A stretch of DNA of 64,000 bases from Fimbriimonas sp. (GTDB lineage Bacteria; Armatimonadota; Fimbriimonadia; Fimbriimonadales; Fimbriimonadaceae), in the NCBI GenBank assembly GCA_031292555.1, contig JARLGV010000023.1, positions 1-64,000 on the forward strand, read 5' to 3'. A model generated the notes under the pieces. That model saw only the letters and a list, made by a program, of their open reading frames with translations. It was not told the origin of the DNA and ran no database searches. Shown in pieces: positions 17,855-27,718 of the stretch (positions are counted from its first letter, which is position 1; the number at the start of each line of letters is the position of its first letter). A program made the position numbers and the translations under genes.

Positions 17855-20280
17855 GCCTCTGCCTCCGAATAGACAAAGCGCCGCGCCACCCGCAACTGGA
17901 CGTAGGTGATCGCAAAAATGATCAGGAAGAGAACGATCGCGTAGCTGCACGCGACGCCCATCCGGAGATTGTTGAATGCCTGGTCGTAGATGTTCACCGA
18001 GTAGAACCGGAGCGCATCGTTCGGCGACCCAATTGTGGTCGAATCGGACGCAAAGAACAGTGCCGGCGTAAACACCTGGAACGAGCCGATGGTCGTCATT
18101 ACCACCATAAATAGGATCACCGGCGAAAGCATCGGGATCGTGATCTTCAGGAATTTGCGCGTCAGGCTTGCTCCGTCCAGGTCCGCCGCTTCATACAGGG
18201 CCGCCGGAATCTGCTTCATTCCCGCGTAATAGATGATCATCGCGCCGCCAATCCAAAACACGTTCATCAAAACAACGGACATGAATGCATGGGCCGCATC
18301 CGTCCAGTCGATCGGCCGGATATGGAGCCAGGAGAGGATGTAGTTGAGGGCGCCGTGATCCTTGTTGAGCATGTTCACCCACAGCACAGCAGTTTCCGCG
18401 CCGGTGAACAGGGCCGGGAAATAGATGATCGCCTTGAACAGATCGGTGCCGCGAATCCGCATCGTCAGCAAGCCGGCGGTGAAGAGCCCGCCGCACAGCG
18501 AGATTGGGATGACCACGATCGCATAGAGGAACGTGTTCTTGACTCCGATCAGGAATTTGCTGTCGAACAGGAGTCCGGAATAGGTCTGGAAGCCGATCCA
18601 GTGAGGCGCAGAGATCATGTTCCAGTTCGTGAATGAAAGACCCAACGCGGCGATGATCGGTCCGACGATAAAGCAAACGAGCCCAAGCAACCAAGGTGCG
18701 ATGAACAGATAACCGACCGCCTTGTGCTTTCGGTCATCCTGCGAGAGTTCGCTTCTGCGTTCACGGCCAACGCCCTTCACGTAGAAAATCGACCCGGCCA
18801 CGATGGCCAGAACCGCCAGGAAAGGCAACGCGAAGCGCACGAAGAGTCCAGGTTCGTGCGGCCTCTCCGAGTCTATTGCGGTTTGGATATCGGAATCCAA
18901 ATCCGGCAGGCGGTTGCGGATCGTCTTTTCGACAAACGCGTTCATGCCGGCGACGAAGACGCGGTAATCGTTCGGCGAAATCGCTCCGCTGTGCCGGGGA
19001 ACCGCGGCCAAGCGCGATTCGTATTCGGCGTCGAGCGTGTCCTCGACCTTGTTGACCCAGTTGTCTCGCGCGGATAGGAGATCCGTCGATGATGCGGTCA
19101 GATAGGGAGCGGCGATCTCCATATCCTTCAGATAGGCCTCGCAATTCGGGAAGCCGAAAGCGTTGTGCACGAGAGCGTCGGTCGCCGTCCGAATAGACGG
19201 GATACCTTTCAACGTAGCCGTCTGCTGGCGCTGGATACTCAGCGAAGTCATGAACTCCAGAAGTTTCCAGGCTTCCTTCGGGTGCTTGGAATGCGAGTAG
19301 ATCGCCAAGGAATTGACGCTGATCATCGTACGAGAGCCGGGGCCGCGCGGCATGGGGGTGATTCCGAAGTGGACACCGCCCTCCCTCAACTGCTTGAGCG
19401 CCCACGGTCCGGTGGTTCCCATCGCGAATTTAGGGGAAATCAGGATTGTGTCGGCATTGTTCGTAAACGCTCCGTCGGCGATCGGTTTTTGGCCGAGCGT
19501 GGTTCGATCGCCATATTGAGACTGGAAGATGGCGATCAGGGCCTTCGCGAGCGGCTCATTGCCGCGAACGGTGCTCCGGGTCGGATTCACCGGTCGATCG
19601 GTGAAGTCTCCGCCGTACATCGTTGCCATCGTCAGGTCCCAGTTCTGGGCCGCCGCCATCCCGTATTGGGCAAAGGAGCCATCGGGCTTCCTTAGCGTCA
19701 ACCGGCGGGAGAGCGACTGAAACTGCTCCCACGTCATGGCCCGGTCTTCGCGGGGCCAATCTTGTTTCCCGATTCCGCTTTGCTCCAGCAGGTCGGTCGA
19801 GTAGATCAGACACCAGCTTGCGATATCGGTGGGAAGGGCGAACAGGCTGCCGTTCCAACGGCAATTCGCGAGTGCTTGGGGAAAGAAGTCGGAAAACGAA
19901 AATCCGCTTTCCTTTGCCAGGCCGTCGAGAGGCATCAGAGCTCCGCGCGCGGCCCAGATCCCGAAGCTCCCGCTGTAGAACTCCATGACGTCCGGTGCGA
20001 GGCCGGATGCCATCTGGGTCTGAACCTTCGCCCAGTATTGCCCCCAGGGATATACGGATACGTCGAGGCGTACTTCGGGATGCTCATGGACGAACGCATT
20101 GCAGAACCTCCTGGCGTCGGTTACCTCGTTCGCTCCACCCCACATCGAGTACCGAATGGTCGTCTTGGGGCCCTGGTAGGTTGTGTTCTCGACGATCTCA
20201 GCGCGAGCAAGCGTCGCTGCAAGCGCAACGCAAATACCGGCCAAGCGGACCATGCAATGCAGGGCCATTTCTACAATCAT
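17851..20280 (-). CDS. ABC transporter solute-binding protein fused to MalF-type permease
   Basis: About 809 aa. Several in-frame ATGs exist (20325, 20280, 20268, 20253); I use 20280, and all of the later ones leave the signal sequence MVRLAGICVALAATLARA. Residues up to about 440 are a family-1 sugar-binding protein (TTIRYSMWGGANEV, MASGLAPDVMEFYSG, SKHPKEAWKLLEFM). A hydrophobic segment (FALPFLAVLAIVAGSIFYV) then leads into a complete MalF-type permease: AVGYLFIAPWLLGLVCFIVG and an EAA motif YEAADLDGASLTRKFLKITIPML. Tethering the binding protein to the translocator means it cannot diffuse. No ATPase gene is nearby. The next gene overlaps by ATGA. The same fusion recurs at 55.5-57.9 kb. Confidence 0.88.
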   Translation of the reverse strand: MIVEMALHCMVRLAGICVALAATLARAEIVENTTYQGPKTTIRYSMWGGANEVTDARRFCNAFVHEHPEVRLDVSVYPWGQYWAKVQTQMASGLAPDVMEFYSGSFGIWAARGALMPLDGLAKESGFSFSDFFPQALANCRWNGSLFALPTDIASWCLIYSTDLLEQSGIGKQDWPREDRAMTWEQFQSLSRRLTLRKPDGSFAQYGMAAAQNWDLTMATMYGGDFTDRPVNPTRSTVRGNEPLAKALIAIFQSQYGDRTTLGQKPIADGAFTNNADTILISPKFAMGTTGPWALKQLREGGVHFGITPMPRGPGSRTMISVNSLAIYSHSKHPKEAWKLLEFMTSLSIQRQQTATLKGIPSIRTATDALVHNAFGFPNCEAYLKDMEIAAPYLTASSTDLLSARDNWVNKVEDTLDAEYESRLAAVPRHSGAISPNDYRVFVAGMNAFVEKTIRNRLPDLDSDIQTAIDSERPHEPGLFVRFALPFLAVLAIVAGSIFYVKGVGRERRSELSQDDRKHKAVGYLFIAPWLLGLVCFIVGPIIAALGLSFTNWNMISAPHWIGFQTYSGLLFDSKFLIGVKNTFLYAIVVIPISLCGGLFTAGLLTMRIRGTDLFKAIIYFPALFTGAETAVLWVNMLNKDHGALNYILSWLHIRPIDWTDAAHAFMSVVLMNVFWIGGAMIIYYAGMKQIPAALYEAADLDGASLTRKFLKITIPMLSPVILFMVVMTTIGSFQVFTPALFFASDSTTIGSPNDALRFYSVNIYDQAFNNLRMGVACSYAIVLFLIIFAITYVQLRVARRFVYSEAEA

Positions 20281-20427
20281 CGCACATCTCTGAAGGTGGC
20301 AGTGAGGCATTGTTCCACACTGCATTTCGACTTCATCTGACAGGCATCCGGTGTTGTCGATGGCGTCGAAACGGCGCCCTGACCCTCGCTCTGCGGTCAG
20401 CCCCTAAACCCACTTGGGGGAACAGCT

Positions 20428-22107
20428 CTACTTGCAGACGGGAGCCTTCACAAATGGGAGTCCGGAGACAACGGAGCCGACGATCCAGCCTTCGGTAATC
20501 ATCGCCTCCAGCACCTCCAAGATATGCAGGTTCAGCTCCCTTTCAGACGTCAATAGGAGGGGCAACGCCGACTTGGTGACGAGAGCGATCACCTTCGTGA
20601 TCTCGCCTTCCTGTTTCAGTGCCTCAAGTATCAGGTAGTACATTCGGTCGAGAAACAGCGTCTTGTTGTCTCGCCGTAGCGTGCGGGTTTCCCTTATCTG
20701 CCCCTCACGATAGGAGGCCGTCCTATAGGCGTTCGCCCCCTCCAGGTTCAGTTGGAGCCAGTTGTATTTGTCCAGTTCCCATTCGGCTGTGGAACCGCTG
20801 AACCGGGACACCGTCCGTTTGACCGCCGAAATCCGATAGGTGCCGGCTGCCGGATGGGGATCCCACGTATCGTCGGTGAATCCTCCGGAGCCAATCCATC
20901 GGAACGCTTCCTCCGCCGAGAGGGTTAGCCCGGCTTCCTCGGCGATCGTCATGCAGTAGTCCTGAAGGTCGGTGAACATCTTGTTGGCGGAGTACCAGTA
21001 GTCGGCGAATCGGATGTGGTTGAGGATGTTCTGCTTTTGGGTTCGCTGATACTCGCCCTTGATCCAGGCTGGGTCCAGTTTTCTCCGCTCGAGTTCCAGA
21101 ATCGAATAGGCCACCTTGCGCGAACCGACCATTGCCAACGTGATTCCAGCCGACAAAATCGGATCGGCAAAGCCGGAGCTATCTCCGGCAAGGAACCAGT
21201 TATCGCCGACGATCTGTTCGGCGATATAGCTCCAATCGCGATCAGCCTGGAGCTGGTATTCGCGGCGAGCGCCCCTGAGCAATTCGGCGATATGAGGTTC
21301 CTCCTCGACCGCTTTGAGGTAGATCTCCTCACGGCTTAGGCCGGATTGCTTGAAGTACTCGGCGGGGGTGACCAGGCCAACCGACGTCCGCGTGTTGCCG
21401 ATGGTGATGAACCAAAGCCAACCCCAGCCCAGGCTCATGATCTGGATGTGGGTGCCGTCCGGTCCTTCCCGCTTCGCCCATGCCGCGTCTTGCCAATAGT
21501 CGTAGATTGCGATGTTTCGAAGGGTTGTCGGGGAATCGACTGGGACGGCAAGCGCTCTTCGAAGGATCCCGCTTACGCCGGAGGCATCGACGTAATGCTT
21601 TGCAACAACTTTACCGTCGACGATTCGATCGCAATCGACGATCAGCTCGGCAACCCGGCCATCCTGGACTCGGACCTCCGTCACCTTGGCATCCTCAAAC
21701 ACTCTCGCCCCGCACTCCAGAGCGTGGTCAAGGAGGATCTTGTCGAACACGCCGCGATCGACCTGGAACGCGGTCTTGGTTCGTTGACCCTCGAAACGCG
21801 CGGGACGGGCGGTGTCGACGTATTTCTGTCCCGGAATGAACGAGAAATCGAACGGATCGGGGGTGGCGCCCCATTTGAGGGAGGCACCCAGCTTAACCGG
21901 GAAGTTCTGTTCCTCGATCTTCTCCCACGCGCCGATCTCGTTGAGAATCCTGCCGGTAGGCGGGAGGAGGCTCTCGCCTACATGTTCGCGCGGAAAGGAC
22001 TCCCTTTCGAGGATGAGCACCTTCAGATGAGGCATGTACTTCCGAAGAAGACACGCGACCGTGGTGCCGCTCGGACCTCCGCCAATAATCGCAACATCGC
22101 ATTTCAT
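20428..22107 (-). CDS. FAD-dependent halogenase-like flavoprotein
   Basis: 559 aa. The N-terminal CDVAIIGGGPSGTTVACLL is an FAD-binding fold. HVGESLLP and FPVKLGASLKWG follow the pattern of flavin-dependent halogenases, where a conserved Lys (here K72) carries or directs hypohalous acid. GWGWLWFITIG stands where halogenases have the WxWxIP motif, and GDNWFLAGDSSGFADPILSAGI is the second flavin motif. The Trp motif is imperfect, so it may be a halogenase of the phenol/pyrrole type, or a related monooxygenase or geranylgeranyl reductase-like enzyme. It precedes the SBP-permease gene by about 100-150 bases on the same strand. No partner flavin reductase or biosynthetic cluster is visible. Confidence 0.7.
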   Translation of the reverse strand: MKCDVAIIGGGPSGTTVACLLRKYMPHLKVLILERESFPREHVGESLLPPTGRILNEIGAWEKIEEQNFPVKLGASLKWGATPDPFDFSFIPGQKYVDTARPARFEGQRTKTAFQVDRGVFDKILLDHALECGARVFEDAKVTEVRVQDGRVAELIVDCDRIVDGKVVAKHYVDASGVSGILRRALAVPVDSPTTLRNIAIYDYWQDAAWAKREGPDGTHIQIMSLGWGWLWFITIGNTRTSVGLVTPAEYFKQSGLSREEIYLKAVEEEPHIAELLRGARREYQLQADRDWSYIAEQIVGDNWFLAGDSSGFADPILSAGITLAMVGSRKVAYSILELERRKLDPAWIKGEYQRTQKQNILNHIRFADYWYSANKMFTDLQDYCMTIAEEAGLTLSAEEAFRWIGSGGFTDDTWDPHPAAGTYRISAVKRTVSRFSGSTAEWELDKYNWLQLNLEGANAYRTASYREGQIRETRTLRRDNKTLFLDRMYYLILEALKQEGEITKVIALVTKSALPLLLTSERELNLHILEVLEAMITEGWIVGSVVSGLPFVKAPVCK

Positions 22108-22158
22108 GCCGTTCTATCTCCCACGCTGAAGGCGATGGCCCCTCGCGGTGTCCTAGCT

Positions 22159-22164
22159 ATTATA
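22159..22164 (-). promoter_or_regulatory. possible -10 element for the halogenase-like gene
   Basis: TATAAT on the minus strand about 52 bases before the ATG at 22107. No good -35 lies at the expected distance (GCTGAT), so this is only a candidate. Confidence 0.25.
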
Positions 22165-22566
22165 GGGGGATGCGAGTCGCCATCAGCCCGGTCTCCCGCC
22201 GCGTGACTACTAAGGAAGGTCCACTTCTCTAGGGAAGCAACAGGCGAAGCGGCGACGCCTGACTCATTGAGTTCGATCAGGATAGGGTAGGCCTACTGTC
22301 AGCTGGCACTCCCGCTTTGCCCCATTCGACCTACGCGAGTGCTCCCGCGAGTCTGGCCGCCTTTCGGTATACGCAGACAGTTGATACGCTTTGGCCGGTA
22401 TCGTTAGGATCATTACAGGTGATGCGATGTGGACCAGGACGGGCCTTCAGGTCATAACCACAGCCAGCCTGTGAACTGTGGCAAGCTAGGCTGCCAAATT
22501 GGAGTAGAGATCTACTTGACTACCGCACGCCCCTAAAGTAGACACAACCTGACACCGCCCGACACC
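22165..22566. other. intergenic region before GH35, no gene seen
   Basis: About 400 bases between the divergent halogenase-like and GH35 genes. There are no open frames with protein-like composition, and I see no clear operator or promoter for the GH35 gene. Confidence 0.45.
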
Positions 22567-24945
22567 ATGGTAGAAATCATCGATCGCCGAATTGTTATCG
22601 ACGGGAAGCCCCGGCTTGTTATTGCCGGGGAGGTCCAGTATTTCCGGTTGAAGCGGAGCGAGTGGCGGGAGCGGGTTCGGCAGGCCAAGGACGGGGGGCT
22701 TAACGCGATTGCGAGCTACATTCCTTGGATCTTCCACGAGGAGATCGAGGGCGAGATCGATGTCACCGGGCGGAAACGGACGGAGCATGACGTGGCGGCG
22801 TTCATCGACCTGTGCCACGAGGAAGGGCTCTGGTTCTTGGCGAGGCCGGGGCCATATCAGATGGCGGAACTCAAGAACGAGGGGCTGCCTTATTGGATTT
22901 TCACGAAGTACCCCGATGCGCTCTCCGAGACCTGGGGCGGCAAGCGGGCGACCGGCAAGAACGTCGACTACCTCCATCCGGGATTCCTGGCGTCGGCGCG
23001 CAAGTGGTATGCCGGCATCATGCCCGTTCTGTCCAAGCGGTTGCAGCAGTACGGCGGCAACGTGATCGGGGTCCAACTCGACAACGAGATCGGGATGCTG
23101 ATGTGCTGGAACGAGCAGGCCATCCTCAACGAGGACGTACAGTGCGGGGTGGCCGCCTACGCGCAGCACAAATATGGGCCTGAGGCAGCCAACGCCAGGT
23201 ACGGGTTCGACCTAGCCGATCCGGAGGTCCGGCGCAAGAACTTCTGGAAGGGGGATTTCCCCAAGGCGCTCGCCTTTCACGCCGACTATATCGAGTTCAT
23301 CCGGGAACGCTTTGCCCAATACGTCGCCACCCTTCGATCGTACGCGGAAGAGAACGGAGTCAAAGACGTGCCGTTCATTATCAACATTCAAGGGACAGGC
23401 GGCGGAAAGGCTCGAACATACCCGCTCGGAATCAGCGAGACGATGCGCTGCTTCAACCAAGCGCCCGGCTACCTGCCGTCGAGCGATCAATATCTTAACG
23501 AACTGACCCGCGCCAACGTCACTGACCTCTACATGCTCAACGCCGTCACCGCATGCGTCAGCCGACCCGAGCAGCCCCTTAGCGCCATCGAGTTTCAGGC
23601 CGGAACGGGCGACTACGGCGAGAACGGCGCCGAGCGGATGACCGGCGCGGCGGCCGACTTCAAGGTGCGGATGTGCCTGGTTCAGGGCAATCGGATGTTG
23701 AGCCACTACACCTTCACTGCCGGCATCAACCCGAAGTTGGAGGTGCCTCACGGTGATGGCAATGAAACGATCGGCACTGGAGGCGAGGAGCACGACCCAA
23801 CCTCCGCGCCCATCGGTATCGGAGGGAAGCTCGACCCCGTCTACTTCACGACCCGGGACACCAATCGAACGATGCTGGCGGTGGGTGACCTGCTCGCTGA
23901 CATGGACGAGGAACTCGACGACATCCGGCTTGGTTTCGTGCCCGACTACTATTCGACCGACGTGAAGCCGCCCGGCCCGATGCGGGAGTTGGCGGACAAG
24001 CTTGAGAGTTCCAGGGAGCGGATCGAGGCGCTGATGCGTCCGCTACTCGATCGCTCGTTCTCGTTTACTGCCGTCAACCTGCAGGGGGAAATACCGGCTG
24101 ATTGCCGCTCGATCGTTTTCGCCTGCGCCTCTTGCCTCCAGCATGAGGTCCAAGATCGGCTGCTCGCGTTCACGGCGAACGGGGGAACGCTACTCCTAAT
24201 GGGTCGCGTCCCGACCGAGGATCTGGAGGGGAATCCGGCAACCCTGCTGATCGATCGCCTCGGCGGGAAACCGGGTGAGTTGATGTCGAGCGAGGGGAGG
24301 CACATGGCGATCCAGGGAAGCGGCTGGGCAAGGCACGAGCCACCGGTTGCGGCATGGGAGTTGCAGCCGTTCGTTGCGAAGGGGACGCCGTTCCTGAGTG
24401 TCCTCGGTTCCGGCGAAGTGTGTGGCGCGACGTTCAAAGTCGGCAAGGGAAAGGTGGTTCTGATCACCTGCGAGCCACCGGGCAGCCGCAGTTTCTGGGA
24501 CGGCGTGCTCGCCGAACTAGGCATCCGACCCCGCGTCACCCACGACTACGCCTTCGGCGGGATTGTGCTCAATCGGGTGCGCGACCGCAAGGGTCAGCGG
24601 TTCATCAGCCTCCTCAACCTCGACCTGATCGACAAGGAGTTCACGATTCGAGAGGAGGCGAAGATCCTGTTCGGTGGCAAGCTGCTGCTGCCCGGCAAGA
24701 AGGCAAAGCTGCTGCCGATCGGGGTCCGGGTCGGGGGGCTGCAGGTCGCCTGGTCCACCGCCGAGGTGACTGAGGTGAGCCACGCGGGAGTCTCGTTCCG
24801 CCAATCCACGGGAGTCGAACGGGCGAGCTTCGTTGGTTCGGTTAGAGTAGGGAGGGGAGGCCGGATCGTCGGTCAGTCGGCTGGATCGACATTGGTCGAT
24901 GTCGAGCCCGGCTTCGGGACGGTGACCGTGACACCGGTTTCCTGA
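22567..24945 (+). CDS. glycoside hydrolase family 35-like beta-galactosidase
   Basis: 792 aa. The TIM barrel comes first: VIAGEVQYFRLKRSEWRERV, GGLNAIASYIPWIFHEE and LARPGPYQMAELKNEGLPYW, the last close to the GH35 signature GPYICAEW..GG.P.W. The acid/base Glu is E174 in VQLDNEIGM, and E342 in SAIEFQAGTGDYG stands at the nucleophile position. C-terminal beta domains follow from about residue 480. No signal peptide is visible, so it probably acts in the cytoplasm on imported oligosaccharide. It is a single gene, divergent from the flavoprotein and convergent with GH127. Confidence 0.85.
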   Translation: MVEIIDRRIVIDGKPRLVIAGEVQYFRLKRSEWRERVRQAKDGGLNAIASYIPWIFHEEIEGEIDVTGRKRTEHDVAAFIDLCHEEGLWFLARPGPYQMAELKNEGLPYWIFTKYPDALSETWGGKRATGKNVDYLHPGFLASARKWYAGIMPVLSKRLQQYGGNVIGVQLDNEIGMLMCWNEQAILNEDVQCGVAAYAQHKYGPEAANARYGFDLADPEVRRKNFWKGDFPKALAFHADYIEFIRERFAQYVATLRSYAEENGVKDVPFIINIQGTGGGKARTYPLGISETMRCFNQAPGYLPSSDQYLNELTRANVTDLYMLNAVTACVSRPEQPLSAIEFQAGTGDYGENGAERMTGAAADFKVRMCLVQGNRMLSHYTFTAGINPKLEVPHGDGNETIGTGGEEHDPTSAPIGIGGKLDPVYFTTRDTNRTMLAVGDLLADMDEELDDIRLGFVPDYYSTDVKPPGPMRELADKLESSRERIEALMRPLLDRSFSFTAVNLQGEIPADCRSIVFACASCLQHEVQDRLLAFTANGGTLLLMGRVPTEDLEGNPATLLIDRLGGKPGELMSSEGRHMAIQGSGWARHEPPVAAWELQPFVAKGTPFLSVLGSGEVCGATFKVGKGKVVLITCEPPGSRSFWDGVLAELGIRPRVTHDYAFGGIVLNRVRDRKGQRFISLLNLDLIDKEFTIREEAKILFGGKLLLPGKKAKLLPIGVRVGGLQVAWSTAEVTEVSHAGVSFRQSTGVERASFVGSVRVGRGGRIVGQSAGSTLVDVEPGFGTVTVTPVS

Positions 24946-25246
24946 CCCAGCCTGTGGACCTGGATTGTCAAAGACCGATAGCGATGTTTGCTCACGATGT
25001 GATCTCTTTTGGGCCGTAACTAGAACTCAACGAAGCCCAGGATCGAATGGCGCCAGATCAGCGGGTACAGGTATCCGCAGGTGCGGGAACGACCCTCGCT
25101 CGGGCTATGTGCCCGGAGGCTTCGGAGCGAACGATGGAGTGAATCGCTTGACACTTTGCTTTTCGGCCCTGCCGATGGCGGACCGAAGTCCACCAGACTT
25201 AGGCGGAATGATTCCGCGCTCCTGGGAGCAACTTTCGCGTCCTCGC
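24946..25246. other. spacer between convergent GH35 and GH127 genes
   Basis: About 300 bases; any open frames are arginine- and proline-rich and unconvincing. I see no terminator with a T-run. Confidence 0.45.
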
Positions 25247-27649
25247 CTAGTTCACTCTCCACTCCAGGATGCCGGCGGACCAGTCGGGTTGGAGTTGGAC
25301 TTCGAGGCGGATGGCGGTGGTTTGGGTTGGTTTGAACGTCACGTGATTGAAGCGGTCCAACTCCGTTCCGTAGGCGATGGCGCCTTCTACCGGCTTCCAT
25401 TCATCTCCGCTCTTGACCAGCACTCGCCAGGTCTGGGGGACGCGGCATTCGCGATGGATGCGGCGCTCGTCCCACCAGTAGACGTCGACCGACCGAACCT
25501 GCTGCACGTGGTCGAAGTCGTATTGCACCCACTCGTTCGTGCCCCGGTGATCCCACCAGGTGAATCGGGGAATCGACTCGTCGTCGGATGCGGCAGGTTC
25601 GAGGCCGTCGTTAAGAGCGGCAACCGTGTCCAGGTTGAAGCAGTGCGACGTCGACGGCTTGGCATGGGTGGCAAGGGAAGGCGGGGGCGGAAGCTTTGCG
25701 GTCGCGTTCGTATCGGGAATCCACACCATCATCTCAGAGGGCGAGCGGTTTGCGTTTGCGAAATAGGGGATGGCGGTGAGCCGCTGATGGATTGGGCCGG
25801 TATCGCCCGCCCGATACAGATTGGACCCTTCTGGGGCGTTGCCCAGCCGATCGGCATCAGCCTGGATCACGGTCACTCCGTCCAACAAGTCCTTACGCTG
25901 CTCGTCAGCGAGAAAGGCGGACGAAGGCAAGAGCAGACCGCTGAGGTGACCACCGTTGTCAACACCTTCGAGGCAGTAGACGAGTGGTCCGCGCTGGAGA
26001 GCGACACGTCCGCGATCGGCATCGACCCGCGGGTCGGCGTGCATCCTCTGAACTGGCATCGGCAGCTCGAGTTCGACTTCGTCTCCCTTCTCCCACTTTC
26101 GGACGATGGAGGCGTATCCCCGCAGTCGGACGCTTTCGGCGACCCGCTGTCCGTTGACATGGATCTGGGGATGGAGGCACCACGAGGGCAGGCGCAAATT
26201 CAGTCCAAATCGGGAGGGCGACGCGGGGTGGACATGGATGACGACCTTGCCATGCCAAGGATATTCGGTCGTCTGGCGAAGCTCCACACTGGCGTCCTTG
26301 AGCTTCACATGGGCCAGACTTCCGATGTACAGGTTCGCGTAGATATTGTCGTCGTCTTGGGCGTAAATGTAGCTCGGCAATGCCCCCATTGCCTTGAGGA
26401 ACATCGGTGGGCAGCACGGACAACCGTGCCAATGCCATCGCGTTCGCTGCTTTCCTGCTTCAAGTGGGTTCTCGTAGAAATAGGTGTCTCCCTTCAGGGA
26501 GACGCCGGCTAGCAAGCCGTTGTACAGCACGCGTTCGAGTTCGTCGGCATAGGTAGCCTCGCCGAACTGTAGGTTCATCTCGTGATGGAAGAAGGCGGCG
26601 GCGACCGATGCGCAGGTCTCGGCGTAGCCCGTGTTGGGAAGGTAGAAGTCGGCGCCGAATTTCTCGTCGTTGCTCTCCGCGCCAACTCCGCCGGTTAGGT
26701 ACATTCGGCGCGTGACCATGTTCTCCCAAAGCCGCTTGGCCGCCACCAGCAACTCCGGACGCTGAGCGGCGTCGCCGGCCGCAACGAGGCCGCAGCAGAG
26801 GAGCATCGCCCGGACCGCATGGCCCTCGATCGTCTGCTGCTCGACGACGGGGATCTCATCCTGGTCGTAGGCGCCAAAGTCTTCCCGTCCGTCGTGGTGA
26901 CCGCGGGCATCGATCCAGAATTCGGCCAGATGGAGGTAGTCCGCCTCATGCACCTGGACACGGAGCCGTTTCTTGAGATCGGGATGCTCTTGGTAGAGTT
27001 GGTAGAGGCGAACCAACGATTCCTCGCCGAGGGCGTGTCCGGGCACCACATTCCACTTGGGAGGTGGACCCATAGTGGACGCCATGAGGTTAGCCATTCG
27101 GGTGGCGACCTCCAACAGGCGGGTTTTGCCGGTCGCACGGTAGTAGTGCACCGCCGCCTCGACCAGCGCGCCCGCATTGTAGAGGTCATGCTGCCATCGG
27201 TCGTTCCCGCCGTTTCGTCCCCAACGATGGGTCGGTTCCTTGAGCTGGGTATAGGTGTTCAGGTACCCGTCGGGATCACGGGCCGCCGCCGCCGCTATCC
27301 TTTCGATATAGCTGTCGATCTGGGATTCGAGTTTGGAATCCGGTTTGGCCGCCAAGAAGTCGGCTGATCCCCGGATCATCTCGTAGATGAGCCCGTCATA
27401 CCAAGGCGGTCCGCCATGCTCGCCGCCGGCTCCCGAACTGATTTTGTCGAAGTTGGCGAGCGCTCCGTCCTTCTCGAACTTTGTGAAGCAGTCCGGAATC
27501 GTCACTTCGCGCCAAACCTTCATCTTGGGCGCCCAGAAGTCGTCGTCGATCTTGACCTGCTTAATGGGAACGGCTTTCATTACCCGTGTCTCTCCTTGCT
27601 TGAAAGGATATCCGGCAGCAACGATGAAGGCGGCGAGCGATAAGATCAT
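25247..27649 (-). CDS. GH127 beta-L-arabinofuranosidase with C-terminal discoidin-like domain
   Basis: 800 aa. MILSLAAFIVAAGYPF is a signal sequence, so it is exported. The alpha/alpha barrel (DUF1680) has the GH127 metal/catalytic set: Glu344 and Cys346 in GYAETCAS and the cysteines of CPCCPP (410-415), equivalent to the Zn-binding Glu and cysteines and the Cys nucleophile of HypBA1. An RVALQRGPLVYCLEG block closes the family core. The last about 130 residues (TWWDHRGTNEWVQYDFDHVQQVRSVDVYWWD) form an F5/8 type C-like carbohydrate-binding domain. It removes terminal L-arabinofuranose from plant polymers. It is the third gene of a leftward operon behind a pilin-like protein and a small membrane protein. 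Confidence 0.88.
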   Translation of the reverse strand: MILSLAAFIVAAGYPFKQGETRVMKAVPIKQVKIDDDFWAPKMKVWREVTIPDCFTKFEKDGALANFDKISSGAGGEHGGPPWYDGLIYEMIRGSADFLAAKPDSKLESQIDSYIERIAAAAARDPDGYLNTYTQLKEPTHRWGRNGGNDRWQHDLYNAGALVEAAVHYYRATGKTRLLEVATRMANLMASTMGPPPKWNVVPGHALGEESLVRLYQLYQEHPDLKKRLRVQVHEADYLHLAEFWIDARGHHDGREDFGAYDQDEIPVVEQQTIEGHAVRAMLLCCGLVAAGDAAQRPELLVAAKRLWENMVTRRMYLTGGVGAESNDEKFGADFYLPNTGYAETCASVAAAFFHHEMNLQFGEATYADELERVLYNGLLAGVSLKGDTYFYENPLEAGKQRTRWHWHGCPCCPPMFLKAMGALPSYIYAQDDDNIYANLYIGSLAHVKLKDASVELRQTTEYPWHGKVVIHVHPASPSRFGLNLRLPSWCLHPQIHVNGQRVAESVRLRGYASIVRKWEKGDEVELELPMPVQRMHADPRVDADRGRVALQRGPLVYCLEGVDNGGHLSGLLLPSSAFLADEQRKDLLDGVTVIQADADRLGNAPEGSNLYRAGDTGPIHQRLTAIPYFANANRSPSEMMVWIPDTNATAKLPPPPSLATHAKPSTSHCFNLDTVAALNDGLEPAASDDESIPRFTWWDHRGTNEWVQYDFDHVQQVRSVDVYWWDERRIHRECRVPQTWRVLVKSGDEWKPVEGAIAYGTELDRFNHVTFKPTQTTAIRLEVQLQPDWSAGILEWRVN

Positions 27650-27674
27650 TCACTAATTGGATACCACGATTGGT

Positions 27675-27718
27675 GCTCCGCCGCCCGGAGCGGTCACCGG
27701 CGTTAGCCGCCGGCGACC
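27675..27718 (-). promoter_or_regulatory. two intercistronic hairpins between small membrane gene and GH127
   Basis: Hairpin A pairs GGTC/CCGGCG (27692-27702) with CGCCGG/GACC (27708-27718) around a five-base loop that includes the stop codon of the small gene. Hairpin B is GCTCCG-CCGCC-CGGAGC (27675-27691). No T-run follows, so they look like mRNA processing or stabilising elements, or weak attenuators, rather than a terminator. Confidence 0.6.

Noticed and set aside
24965-26512. Open frame of 515 codons on the plus strand opposite GH127
   Set aside because: It lies antisense to a clear GH127 gene, and its Val/Gly/Arg-rich translation matches no family. Long antisense frames are expected in GC-rich coding DNA.
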